Of a stretch of DNA of 64,000 nt, positions 12,556 through 25,179 are shown one piece after another. The number at the start of each line of letters is the position of its first letter. Position 1 is the first letter of the stretch. Where the stretch lies: assembly GCA_963971225.1 (NCBI GenBank), contig OZ020269.1, forward strand, positions 85,970,450 through 86,034,449. Direction: 5' to 3'. Below the pieces are notes generated by a model that was not told the origin of the DNA, ran no database searches, and saw only the letters and a program-made list of their open reading frames with translations. The translations under genes were made by a program, and so were the position numbers. Source of the stretch: Melieria omissa (taxonomy: Eukaryota; Arthropoda; Insecta; Diptera; Ulidiidae).

Positions 12556-13294
12556 TTAATTGAAATCCGGCAGGCAGTAAATACATATTAACTCATATGC
12601 GAAAATTGTTATTGATACTTTTCCATTTATAGTTTAATTTATTCATTGTTTAATAAATGTACATTTAAACTAAAAATTAACCAAAATTATTAGAATTACT
12701 TTTCACAGTAAAATGCTCGCTTTGTACTTGGACACCTCCTTTGTTGATTGATTTAGCCTGTCTTCGCCACATCCTTCGGAATTGAGTTATGCTTAAAAAC
12801 GTGTCTTTTGGTTTCTTTAAATTTGATTTCTTATGGTCTAAACAAATATCGTTCAAACGATTATAGCTCCTGGCAATGCGAAGGGTTGTCATCTTCACCA
12901 CTTCTATGATATTTGTCCGGAATTCGTTGCCTTTGACGCAGTCGTTGCGATTTATCGCCCATTCCTTTGGAGCTACACAGATGAAACTTAACTATAATCG
13001 AGAACAGTTTTAGTAAACTTTGCGACCCAAAGGAATATCTGATCGTGCAATAAAAAACAAACTTTTGCTTTGTGAAGTGCTGCCAGATTTCTTCTGAAGC
13101 AGTTCTTAATATGAGAAAATATTTAAATAAGTGGCTTTAAATGAATTTCTAACAATCCAAACTATATTCATTGAAAGCTAGTACCAGCTAACTTTGGCAT
13201 TTAGTGCCTTTTTATGTATATATAATTTTTTTTATATTTATGTATATTTTTTAAGTATTTACTTACCATAAACATTGCTTATGTTTTCTTGCAG

Positions 13295-13421
13295 ATTTGC
13301 TCATTGCGAGGGTAATATCGTAAAATTCAAGTAAACACCACAACAACGCGACAGATTCACGTTATCACCGCATCATAAGCGAAAGCATCGTCGACACACC
13401 GGCGACCGCAGCAGCCTCAAC
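13295..13421 (+). other. 5' untranslated part of the zinc transporter exon
   Basis: A strong acceptor, TATGTTTTCTTGCAG, ends at 13294. The GC-rich sequence from there to the ATG at 13422 is best read as 5' UTR. An upstream non-coding first exon must exist but was not identified. The GC-rich block around 21000-21650 inside the first intron could be an alternative first exon. Confidence 0.6.
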
Positions 13422-16400
13422 ATGCCCATAAAAGACATACTCTACCGCTTTCAGCCCGTACAGTTGTACATTGTGCTGGTGCTGTCCGTCTTCTACTTCA
13501 TTGTGCAACTGGTGCTGAGCCACATAACGCACGCGCTCACACTGCTAATGGCCGCCTATCACATGTTATGCAACATTTTCGCGCTCACCGGCTGCATAGT
13601 AACAATTAAGGTGAGCTCGACAATCAACAATTGGGGACTTGGATTGGGCGCTCATACTGCGGTTTAGCTGTTCAATGTTTGAGTTTATCAAATTGAAAGT
13701 GGGACAGCGTTCACTGCACCAAGTGGAAGTGTGTTAGTTGACTTTCATGATTCTGACAACGTATTCTGATAAAGCGGGCAAACAAAACATCCTTAAAGAC
13801 TTTTCCAATCTTGATTTATTTCTGGCGTGTAAGTTAAATTTTGGGCTTTGGTGTATTCAGAGACCTATAGTAGAATTTTATGGGGAATATTTTCGTGGTA
13901 CATTTCCTCCTTGAAAGTCCTGTTTCAAAGGACATTTTTGACATTTTAGAACAAGAGGGTCAAATTGATTCATAAGCATGGGAGCTAGAGGGTTAAAATG
14001 TTTCACAAAAATGTTCCTCGTAGTATTTGACATGAAATTGCTGAACATATTCCATACCTAAAATGAAAGATCAAATGGTTAACGTAAGCCGATTGTGACC
14101 CCCTGGAAAAAAATTCAGACTTAAACTTTCAAAACTTTCAGATAATTTTTTGTTGGCACCTTCTATTCTTTGCCACTACCTGTTTTTTTTTTAATTTTGC
14201 AGTTTTATTTGTTTATTTATCCAGAACTTTTGGCAATTTCAACTAATGCGGACAAAAACAGCAAACCGCTGAAAGTTTTAATTTACTACCTGAAGTGTGC
14301 AAATTTAGCGGATTTTGATTGATTGAGCTGTGGTAGTAAAATCTGTGTAAAAAGTTTGCGGACTTGTGAAACTCAATAAACTGAAACTAATTAATTAAGT
14401 TAATTTTGCATTTTTTTATTAGTTAAATAATTCATAATAAAAAGTAGCGCTTGGTGTATGCTTAGTAAACTTTTGCTACTTTTTAGTCTTTTCTTTTCTA
14501 GTCTCAAAAGACTTTAAACAATTTTAGCTGCAGAGTTGTAGAGGTAAAAGAAACCATTCTCCATTAACTTTGTGCCTATTCAGCTTTTTATAAGAAACAA
14601 AAAGAGTTTTATAATTACTTCTTATCAAAAGATACACAAAATTCTTTGATAAAACGAAAACACTTCCAATATTCGTTGATATAAATTGTATTTCCTGATT
14701 TCCATCGCATCGAACAACTTTTTCGCGGTTCCAATTAGGTTCCAATTGATGCGTTAAGCAACAATTCTGAACAATTCTGCTGATAGCCCGTCTGTCGCTG
14801 CAGTTTTATTGTTTTGGAGTAGCTGGATAGCGACCCGAACATTGTCATAGCTGTGCAGTGGCACGTCCACACTGTCGTCATCGATTGGTGCCGTCTGCAC
14901 TTCACCACTGGCGGTTTTGTTCTCGGGATCTTTTGAAATTTGGGGTCTTAATGGACAAAACATGGTTTAAGGTGCTGTATGAAGAAAGGTGATTTAATAA
15001 GCCTATAGATTTCAAATTTGGTGAAAATACTTCAAATCAAAAATAATTCGACACGTATTTTAAAATTTTTCAAAAATCAAAATATAAGGGGGTCAACAAT
15101 GGGTTAAAGTTCGTAAAGAAAAACTAAGAAAAAAACATCAACGGGTGAGCCTATTTAGAATTAGTGAAAGCATTCAAAATTTGAAACTTTGAAATTTTTG
15201 AAATCAATATCTAACGAGATCATAGAGGGGTCAAAATTTGTATGAAGAAACTTAACTTAATGAATTTTTAAATTAAAATTTTTGTATCATACTGTTTTTT
15301 TTTTCATTTTAATTCTTTATTTTTAAATGGGACATAATTTGACGGGTCTTTTTTAGAAAAGCAAAATCTGGCGAGATTAACACTTTGTTTGGGGGAAACA
15401 TGATTTAATGGGCCCATTCACATCAAATGTTGGGAAAGCATTTCAAAAAAGATATAATTAAAAAAGTAGCAGCGTCAGCAAAGGGTTAAGAGTTTCAGTA
15501 TTTATTGGGTCAATTGACTCCAAACTTGAAGAAATAAAGCAAAAATCAAAATCAGAAAGAATTCAATGCATGTTTTTCAGTATTCAAAACTTAACCTGAG
15601 ATGAGGTGAACAATTTTTTAGAAGTTTATTTAAAGAAACATAACTTAATATTAGATAAAAGCTTAAAGTGATCAAACATTATTTCAATGATGGCATAAAA
15701 CTCATGCTTGCAAAGCCGTCGAGCCTTAAAAACTAAAACGCATAATTCCAACAATAAATTGTGGTTACTTGTGACACAGAACTTATATCTATCAGTCATG
15801 AAAATATGTGCTTCAAATATCCCTTAAATTATTGTTCTACGTCAAAACTACACAGAGCTCATATCCTCATTTTGTAACACCTCATAAATTTCACGCGATA
15901 TCTCCGTTAAATTTGTTAGAAAAATTCCTTAAATTCACAATCACAGCAAAAAATATCAAATTTGTTTAATTATGCGGCTTCGTTAAAATTTGTATCTAAG
16001 ACCGATTCATAAGTACTTGAAATTCATTAAGACCCCATCAACTCAGACATGCACTCACTACTGTAAAGCCTTCATCAACCAGTCCGTCACAAATAGTTTT
16101 AAGATATCGCACTTGACATTTTAAAAATAAAGTAGACAACTTCAGACAACTTGCAACTATGTCTCAGTGTTTGTTCCCATCAACGATAAGGACGAGTGCA
16201 TGTCAGTCTCTGTGTAGAATTTGCACATGTGTCTCCATGTTCACAATTAGTTCTCTTGTTTTATAACACGTTTACTATTTGTTGCCAACAGCGTTTTTTA
16301 TTTTTATTCACCTAATCTTATCGCAAAAAAAAGCAAAAAGTCACAAAAGTGAAGAGCTGTATTCATGAAATGCCTACAGTAAATACCAGATAATAATGAC

Positions 16401-19400
16401 AAATTTATTATGCAATAAAACTTATAATGGAAAAAGACAGACATACGCGTAACATTATTGGAAACAACCATTTTCATTGAGCGTCACAATTGCGGAGCGA
16501 TGTCTGTAGCTGATAACAAAAACCGCATAATATACTCGCATGCCTACAAATTATTGTTGTAGTGCACTCCAAGCGATTAATTAAAGTATAATTACAAATA
16601 CACTTGAGTAGTAAAAAACTGATACAAACAAAAAATGCGGTTAATGGTACTGAGCTCGCAGGTTACAGGCGCTGGGAAAAAAGGCAAAAAGGGGCATTGG
16701 GAACAGTTTTTTAAATTATAAATAGGAAGATTTATCTTGTAAATTATGTGGAAGAACGTTGTTTATTTGTGAAAGTTTTTTTATATTACAATTAAATTAT
16801 TAAAAATATAAACTAGAATAATTAAAAATTAAATAAAGTACAAACAGAAAATAATTTCAAAAAAGTTATGAGTAAAAATTTAGTTAAGCAACAAAATAGA
16901 TGAAATTTAAATTCATGAAAACTTTGAAAGACGATTTCACTTAAGCAGAATTTTTAAATTTCTGTATCAGAGTGGAGCAACAAATTTAAATTAAACCCGA
17001 TGGATTTTGTATCTTTTTATTATTTAAAATACTGATACACAAATAAATGAGAATTTTTGTACTTCATTAGAATTGCAGCTTTCGCCTTTTTTTTTAATAA
17101 CTTTCAAACCAGAACAGTGAGAATAATGAAATTTTGACGTGATCAAAGAGATTTTGAGTTTTAACATACTTACTCTTCAAGAAAATTAGATGTAAATTTT
17201 CAAGGTTATAAAGGATTAAAACTTTCAAGGGACCTTTTTCATATCCTTTTTTTTTACAAATAGATAAAGAATCAATTTTATTTCAATTCTTGAGCCTTTG
17301 CTCTTTCATTTGATATACATATCGCCATATTCTAACGAGGTTAAGTATTTTTTATATTTTTTTATTTTTATTTTTTATCCCCTTAACAATTTTGAAGTCC
17401 TTTTAAAAGGACAAAGGATGTAGAAAAACTGAGTAGGCAGTATTACTATGTTTGGTCTCTAGTTTCATGCCCATATGGATTTTTTCCGGTGTGAAAAATT
17501 TGTTTTTAATTTTTGTCGCACGGTGTAATAATGGCTGAGGGCACGAACCAGCTGCAGCTTTTTATAAAGTATTCTGAAGACCGGCGCCTCCGCTAGATAA
17601 GTCAGAGTATCAAAAAAGTAATCGGCAGTAGTTTTCTAGATTGAGACACACGACATTTTAAATTAGTTAACAAATGAACTTTTTATAAATGGAAGTATTC
17701 AAAAATATGTTTGCAATGCATCTAAAACTATTCAAAAGTGTCCTTGAAATATATCTCAAAGTATCCTAGAAACTTTATCAACCATTTCTGCTTTTTCTTT
17801 TTACTCAAATATAAAGAAAAAACTACTTAGTTTTACTCTGACTGGAAAGTTAAATAATATTTACATTTCTATTTACAGCCCTATTCTGGCAACCGAAACA
17901 ATAGTCACCTCGGTAACAATTGAATACTTGGTAACAATTGTCACTTTTTGGTATTCTGGAGCAAATTCAAAAGCTCAAAAGGTGACAATTGTTTCGAAAT
18001 TTGTTACCTCCGTAGGAGCAGGTGACAAGCATACAAAAATTATAAAATTCAAATTTCGTATTCAAATGCGCCTTGAGAAACTGAAAAAAAAAATGCTTCA
18101 GCTGCTCCTGCGTCGCGACGTGTCGTGCGCTTAAACTTAGGAACTCTAGAAACTAAAAGAATATATACATACATTGTGAAGAAACTCCAAAAAAAATACT
18201 TGCTTCGCCAGATTTTCTGCATTTGCCTTTTTTTGTTTGTTTATTTTTTTACAGTTTGACAGAAAAAATACAAAAAACAGCTGTTTTGATAGAAAAAAAG
18301 CTTTCACCTCGAGTGGTGAATTGTTTGAACTTTCTTCTTGTCACCATTTTTCCAGAATACGAAAACAATCAAATTCAATTCAATTGTTACGGGGGGTAAC
18401 AATTATTACGGTAGTGCCAGAATAGGGCTGTTAAGGTATCTAAGGTGATTTTGAACAGAGAAATTTTGAATCGCTTTGAAGAATTATGAGTAAATTCTGA
18501 AAAAAAATTACCCCAAATTCTTTAATTACATGAAAACCATTCAACTATCTATTCATCAATATTAATTTTATATGCTTCAAAGTAATCTTAATTTCAAACA
18601 GTACACATACTCGTATTCCAACAATTTTTTCAATCTTTAAACACTTTTCATAGACTGAGGGGCCTTCAGCGCCTTCTTCATTCTCCTTTAGAAAATCTTA
18701 AGCGTCATTTGTTATTATATTTTTTTATAAGAAGTTACTTATTACTCAGGAAAGCTTATGGTGGTTGGCTCTGTCAGAGACACACTCGGAGGCCTAAGAG
18801 GCCCATTGTGATACCACACATTTCACCCGTTTTTTTAAATGTGTATCCAACACTGTTTTTATAATATATTACTATAACCTTCTTACATATATGCCCAGAT
18901 CTAACCTACTTCTTACTTACGTAAAGGTTTCGAGGCGATGAAAAACTTAATCATTTGATATAAGCTGCATTAAGATTAAAGTCCATGAATGTCTGTGTTT
19001 TGAAACTACACACATACATAAATAGTTGATAAGATGAGGATTTATGAAGAAGCTTCAAGGCAATGAAAAATTGTATCACTTAGATTAAAGCTCATGAATG
19101 TTTGTGTTTTAAATCTACACCCACAGTTGATGTTATGAGGCAAGAAAGGAGAAAAGATATGAAAAAAGAACAAATATAAAAGAAAAACATAGTTTTTAAA
19201 AATACGATAGCAAAATTAGGTCTCTCAGATCGAGTAAATACAATTCTTTTTTTAAATGGAGTTTTAAAGTTTTAGTACATCGATTATTTAATTCAGTGAG
19301 TTAGGTAAAAAAGAATCCAAATTATTTCTTTGAATTATACAGAACAATTTTAAAACGGGTTAAATAAATTTTGTATCAATATTTTTTAAGGACAGAACAA

Positions 19401-22400
19401 TTATTTAATATTTATGGAAAAATGCAAAATTAGCACTTATTTTATTTTGTTTGACCATTATGAAAGAAACAGGGTTTCGATCAAACGCTCCCAATTCGTA
19501 GGTTTCAATTAGAACACAAACTTTCCCTGACATCGCTGCAAATTATTGGAATTAATTTTGGCGATAACAGTAAATCTTTTGTAATTCACCTTAAATTCAC
19601 TTCTAAATATATTACTTTTTTGGTGCCTAAATAAATTAAACCTATAAATCAATAGTAGCTTTTGCTATAAGATGACAAATAGGTGAAGTTGCTCTCAGGA
19701 AACTTTGGGGTCGAAAGGTTTAATATTTGGGGAGATATGTTTTAGGTCAGTGAGTGGGTTAGTGATTCGAGCTCACAGCTTTTCCGAAAGACTATAAAGA
19801 ATCTCTAGAGGTAAAATTGCCTATAAATGCTTTTCCCCTCCAAGTCATATAAAAAGGTTATATCTACAGACAACGTGAATAGTTACTATAAACAACGCCT
19901 CGGTCTATTATGTTGCTGTTGTAACAATTCAACTTATATTACAAAAGAGTTCAAACAATACAGCGTTTTAAGGGTTAAACTCTAAAAAGTTGTCATTTGA
20001 CCAAAATTGGACACGCCGCGTGCCCCGAAAGCTGACCTTGACTACAAAACATGCGCGTCCCATTTGGGAAATAGGTGTCGGCGTTGTGCTGATTGCGTAT
20101 ACATTTTCGGGGCCATTGCCCAACAAACTGCCAGCAATTTGGTATTGTCACCACGTTTTTTAAATGCGGAATCAAGCTGAGCGGCGCTCGATGACAACGA
20201 CCGTTCATTGGCCCAAATAAATTGTGGTCATTTCATATGTTTGTATTAATAAAAAAAAGCGCGAGTTTCACTTAATGGTTGGCTTTTTCAAGGCTAAAAA
20301 TCGATGACCAATTACGTTTGGACTTTTGCTTTTGCTCATTTTTATGCAAATTACAACGAACACACAAACAATGCGGCAACAAAGAAATATGGCAACAAAA
20401 CGAGGTGTCACAACAAATAAAAGTTATAATCAAAATAAAACAGAAAATTGCAATAACCAATTGCAGGCGCAGACACAGACACGAATCGAGTTGGGCAAAA
20501 GAAAGAAATTAACCTTTAAATGCTCATGACAAATCAGCATTTAGTAGTCATCAGTCATGAGCAATGGTTTTTTATGCAATAATAATAATTTTTGTAAATT
20601 TGTATGTTGGGAAATTTTAAGAAACACAAGTGTTTCTACATTTTACAAGTGTTTTTTTACTATGTGTTTAACTTTATTATGAAATATTTATAAAAAAGAA
20701 AAAAACCAACGAAAGAATATTTAGTTATGGTTTTTGTTTTCATTTTGAATCTCCAGGTCTGGGTTAAAGAAATTGGTTTTCTAAGTAAATATTAAATATT
20801 CTTGGTTTCTTTATAAAACTTATATTTTAGTTTTTTTTATTTTTATTTACACTCACAAATTTTTTAAGTTTCGTTTGGTTTTTATACAATTTTCATAACT
20901 TCATTTTATTAGTATTAATCGTAATCATAATCGTCTTTAGAGATGCATTGGGCATTCATGGGTTAATTTCTGTTGTGAATGAACTTGCAAGCGGTCGACA
21001 TATCGAGAAAAAAGAAAGCGAAGAAGACATTAAAAAAAGTGCAAGAGTGCGTTTAAATATTAAAGGCCACAAAGACTAACTGGCAGAAAAACGAGCAACA
21101 AATAGCGCCAAAGTGCGTAAATGAAAACAAAAGAAGCAATAATTCAAATCGAGCGGCAAAACGGCACAACGGCCCGGCGCCTGGCGCATGGCAGTGCGTC
21201 GAGGTCACGATCGGCGTCTGCATTCCGTACCGTTAAAAGGCACGCGTCAGTCTCTGCTGAACGCCAACCAAACCGTAAACTGCAACGCTTTTCCGCTCGC
21301 ACGCACATTACGCAACCGGCAGACAGCGCGTCGCTGCACAACAAAACTAACGCCGACAGCATTGCGTCAAACCGCCAAACGGCGCCGCTTAACTGAGCCA
21401 GTGAACCATTTAAATGCTTTTGAAGAAAAACTGGAACTCAAATTGAAAACTTTGACGCTGTTCCGATTTCCAGTTTACACCGTTAATGATAAACGGCTAA
21501 AAAAGCGAAACCAGTTACTTGTGAGAAGTGCTTTCAAAAACAAAAAAAAAACGCCATTAAAATTGCTCTCAAGCGCGAATTATTGCAGTCAACATGACGC
21601 GCGCAGTGCGCTACAAGTCATTCTCACGTAGTTGATTTTAAAATGACGCAGCAGAGATTTGTTTCAGTAAAAAGTTTCGAATGCATTGGAATTTTAGATT
21701 TGTAGTCAATTTCAAAGTTGGCTTGTAGAGTGTTGCATAGGAAAAATGTACTGTGATTTGTAGTGCATTCAGTGATTTGTTCACGTCACTAGTTGTGATG
21801 AAATCCATTCTCAAAGTAAAGGATCAGAGTTCACGCTATCCGGCGTGAACATAATTGCGAGAAGAGCGTCCTTCGTCAGTAAAGTTTAAAAGGCAATTTG
21901 GCAACAACTGGCGCAAATGCTAGTACTATATAAATAATTAAACTATATAAATAATAAAATTTTTCTAATTTTCTCTAAACAGTCTGTGCCAAAAATATTT
22001 AAAAACATGTCCAACAACAAAATGTATTGCTTACAGTATCACAAAATTCAACCATATCAATAAATTTGTACAAATGTGTTTTTTAATAGCATAAATGCTT
22101 AAGGTATATAGGTACATTTGTTTACAAATACATTAAATTAAAAATGAAATACATAACAGAAACGTTACAAATTCAATATTACAAAATTTCGCTTTAATAA
22201 TGTCGCTAAATTTAAAAAGTTCAAAGTTTAAAGAAAAGCAGACATTTAACCGTAACAAAAGCATTATTCAAACATTTAACTTTATTAAAATATTTGATAA
22301 AATTACTGCGTACTACAATTTTTAAAGAAAATTTATCGGAACACAACTTTCAGAAGCAATGCAATTGTTACAATTAAGTGTTCTTATAACCCCGCGTTGG

Positions 22401-24171
22401 AATGATTTATAAATACTAATAAGCATAAAACTTAACTTCAGATTAACCAAACTGTTCATTAAAATTTTAATTAAAAAATTGCTTTGTTTTCTAATCCTAT
22501 TACAAGTATTGTAATTCAATATTGTGTACGCTTGTGCTTAGCTTACAAGTATTTCCTCTTCTGGCCAGCAATTCTCAAATACACTTGTACTGAGTTTCCT
22601 TAAGTCTTAACTGTTGTTTACAATCTCTTAGCATAGACAAGTCTTATTGGTTCATTCATTGAATTCATGTATTGAATTATTCTCTTCTCTCAACAGCACA
22701 GTAAATGCCACGCGGATAGTCGCCTCGATGAGCTGTCCAGCACGCCCAACATTGGCAGCAGCAACACGCTGCCCGCCAGTAACAAGGACAAAGCAATCGT
22801 AGTCAACATAGGCACCGAGGATCAATCGCTGGCGAAACGACGTCGCCGTGAGCTCAAGCTGCGCAACACATTCGGCTGGGCGCGCATTGACATACTGGCC
22901 ATGCTCATTGTGTGCATCATATTGGCCTCGCTCTCGTTCTCGCTCGTGGTCGAAGCGTTGCAGACGCTGGTGCACATCGATCACCAGGACACCATGCACC
23001 TGCCCATTATAATCATGATACTGGGCTTTGTTGGGCTGGTGCTGAACGGCCTGACCTATTTGCTGATCGGCGGCTACACCATGCATCAGGGCAGCTTTCT
23101 GCATGTTACGCCCAGCGGCGATGTGGTGCTCGATCGTGTCATGTCCAATAGCGGCGATTTGAAGGCACTGAAAGCGGACGAGCGACAGCTATCGAAGCCA
23201 AGCAATGGCATCAGCAACAGCGACAAGCAACTGAAGGAGGACCTCAAGGCGGAGATTGGGCAGGTCCACTACATGCCAAAGCGACAGGGTGCCGTGGAAA
23301 TGCTGCGCGACGTGTCGAGCACCATATTTGTGATAGTTTGTGCGTTGATTGTGTACATGGCCGAGGATGAGGAGCACACGGCCAAATTTATTGATCCCAT
23401 ACTGTCCATATTCTCGTGTGTGCTGCTGGTCTCGCTCAGTTATCCCTACAGTGAGTTTATTGATTTTGGTGTCCATTGTACAGCAACGTTCTAAAGTTGT
23501 TTTCCTAAATGTGTTTCAATTTCCTTGCAGTGAAGCAATCGTGTCTCATATTGCTGCAGACCATTCCTGGGTCCATCAACATGGAAGACTTTGAGCGCAC
23601 GCTGATCACAAAATTCCCGGAAATTGTCAGCTATCACGATTTGCACATTTGGCAGCTGTCGGCGCAAAAATCAGTGGCCACGGTGCACATTAAATTTCAG
23701 AATCCAATGCTTTATTCGAAAATCATAAGCGACGTGCGCGACTACTTTCAAGATCGCGGCATCACCGAGGTCACCATACAGCCGGAGTTCCAATGCGCCA
23801 AATCCACGCCGTCCTTGGATTGTCTGGTGCAGTGCAATGCGGCCGACTGCATTGACAAGGTGTGCTGCAGAGATTCACGCACCGATCTGCGTGAAGTCAG
23901 CACCTGTCCAGGCGGGCCCAGCAACGGCAACAAGACGACAACACACATAGACTGCGTTATGGAAAAGCAGCGCACTGAACCAACAACGGCGGCTGGCTGC
24001 TGTACGTTCGAAGTGGGCGCCCCCACGACTGTAAAAGAACAAAAAGAAGCTGTAGAGTATACTGCAAATGAGATTGAAGCGTGCGAGAACAAGTCGGATA
24101 GTGGCGTCAAGGAAGCACCACAAGCCGAGGAGCCAACAACCGCTGATGACTGTAGCGAGAAAACTAGCTGA
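13422..24171 (+). CDS. ZnT1-like zinc transporter (CDF/SLC30 family)
   Basis: Coding exons 13422-13610, 22697-23450 and 23531-24171 join in phase (0, then 1) to give 527 residues. Donors are GTGAGC and GTGAGT; acceptors end CAACAG and TTGCAG. The family moves zinc out of the cytosol across the plasma or vesicle membrane. Visible features are TM1 (about 14-34), TM2 (37-61), a cytosolic charged stretch with RRRRELKLR, TM3 (about 127-150), TM4 (167-190), and a linker between TM4 and TM5. TM5-6 follow (about 263-285 and 293-310), then the CDF cytoplasmic fold with HDLHIWQLS, then a Cys-rich acidic tail. The usual HxxxD zinc site of TM2 reads H47-M-L-C-N51, and that of TM5 reads E264-M-L-R-D268, so two of four ligands are changed. 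Among flies it most resembles the ZnT1-type group (ZnT63C/ZnT77C); which one is not certain. Transport of zinc itself is inferred from the family. Confidence 0.88.
14754..14963 (-). pseudogene. Non-LTR retrotransposon reverse transcriptase fragment
   Basis: The minus-strand frame reads through VRVAIQLLQNNKTAATDGL and then SAELF. This is the start of a LINE reverse transcriptase domain (the usual form is LKNNKAAG.DG...AELF). It is about 70 residues long and cut on both sides by unrelated DNA. The rest of the element is absent. A different LINE piece from the C-terminal side lies at 44945-45245. Confidence 0.7.
17110..17540 (+). repeat. Dispersed repeat, copy 1 (uninterrupted)
   Basis: About 430 bp similar over its whole length to 45915-46550. 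Shared landmarks are AATGAAATTTTGAC, GATCAAA.AGATTTTG, GACCTTTTTCATATCC, GATATACATATCGCCATATT and GGTCTCTAGTTTCA. This copy lacks the two insertions found in the other and keeps a single ACAAAGGA at 17411-17418. It is therefore a natural empty site. Confidence 0.7.
17876..18430. mobile_element. TIR element, 555 bp, possibly PIF/Harbinger-like
   Basis: It starts CAGCCCTATTCTGGCA and ends with its exact reverse complement TGCCAGAATAGGGCTG. The bases outside are TTA on both sides, a possible 3-bp TWA target as used by PIF/Harbinger. Such a short match could be chance. The subterminal zones repeat GGTAACAATTG and GACAATTG in both orientations. Open frames inside (17928-18134, 18237-18425) show no transposase motif. 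Confidence 0.6.
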
Positions 24172-24712
24172 TGCGTGGTCGGGCAGGGGGTGTATGTGTG
24201 TGTGCGTGTGTGTGTGTGTACTGATGTGAATACCGAAACCAGGGAAATGTATAGAATTTCACAAGCTGTAGTATTACTGAAAACTGACTTTTTGCTAATT
24301 TAATTTGTAATGAAATGTAACAAAATCATACATTTAAGCATGTTTTTAGTATTAGTGCCGCCGCGAAAACTAGTTAATAAGCAACAAGTCATGCAAGAGC
24401 GTTTGTTCATTTGTACTAAACACGATACAAAATTTTTGAATTGCATTTTGATAATTTCTTACTAAACAAATTGTAGTCGATAAGCGTAGGAATAAAGTTT
24501 GTGATGAGCATGAATGTCTCTTGCAGGCGTACAAATTTGATTACGAAATTGAATGCAAGTATTTCTTGTCATTGTGCGTGTCATTTAGTTTATTTCTAAC
24601 TGTTGTACGTGTAAATAGAAAATTAACATTAGTAAGTAGACAAATGTTTTTGTACAAATCATTTGAAAATACAAAATAAAAAAGAAAATAACATATTGTG
24701 TGATTCAATAAA
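24172..24712 (+). terminator. 3' UTR and poly(A) signals of the zinc transporter
   Basis: After the TGA at 24169-24171 comes a (TG)n microsatellite (24189-24217) and AT-rich UTR. Two AATAAA hexamers stand at 24675-24680 and 24707-24712. The next gene reads towards this one. A TTTATT (AATAAA on the minus strand) at 24972-24977 is a candidate signal for it, leaving about 260 bp between the two ends. Confidence 0.55.
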
Positions 24713-25179
24713 AAAAAGCGTCATTAGTAAACGAATCAATCTGCCTTGGAACTGCTAATGCCGATAAAATGTTCATTACGGCCACAGTAGCGACTTACGT
24801 ATGCATATAGCAGAGGCTTACAGATGTGCTTCAATAACCAAAGTTAATATAACGTAAATTTAAAATGAGAAACTTCGACTTAGCATAAATGAATTTTATG
24901 ATTAAGAACATTCAACATTAATGGTTTATGATTTTAGTCAAGCACGACAAGCAAAGCAAAAATAGTCAAGTTTTATTAAAAACTTTATAAACGAATAGCT
25001 ATTTTAGTAAACGATTTAGATTAATTCAAATTCAACAGATACCTTAATTACACAGCAATATTGCAAACCACACAATGTATTGGGTTCTGCGTAGCGATCG
25101 TTGCGTTTTGCCTGCGTTCCAGACTTCTTCGATTATTTCATACCGTGTAGTACTCACATTGTTCACTACCCACTAAGCC

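Larger units (their letters stand above)
13611..22696 (+). other. First coding intron of the zinc transporter (9.1 kb)
   Basis: It holds a LINE fragment (14754-14963), one copy of a dispersed repeat (17110-17540) and a TIR element (17876-18430). It also has a GC-richer block at about 20940-21650 with overlapping open frames of 91 and 147 codons (21121-21396, 21188-21631). Those frames show basic, low-complexity proteins with no family signature. I read the block as a possible alternative promoter or 5' exon. Elsewhere (15000-17100, 18440-20900, 21700-22690) I see nothing beyond AT-rich DNA. Confidence 0.55.

Noticed and set aside
21121..21631. Basic 91- and 147-codon frames as a protein gene
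   Set aside because: Overlapping frames with Arg/Thr/Gln-rich low-complexity content are better explained by base composition; kept only as a possible regulatory or 5' UTR block.
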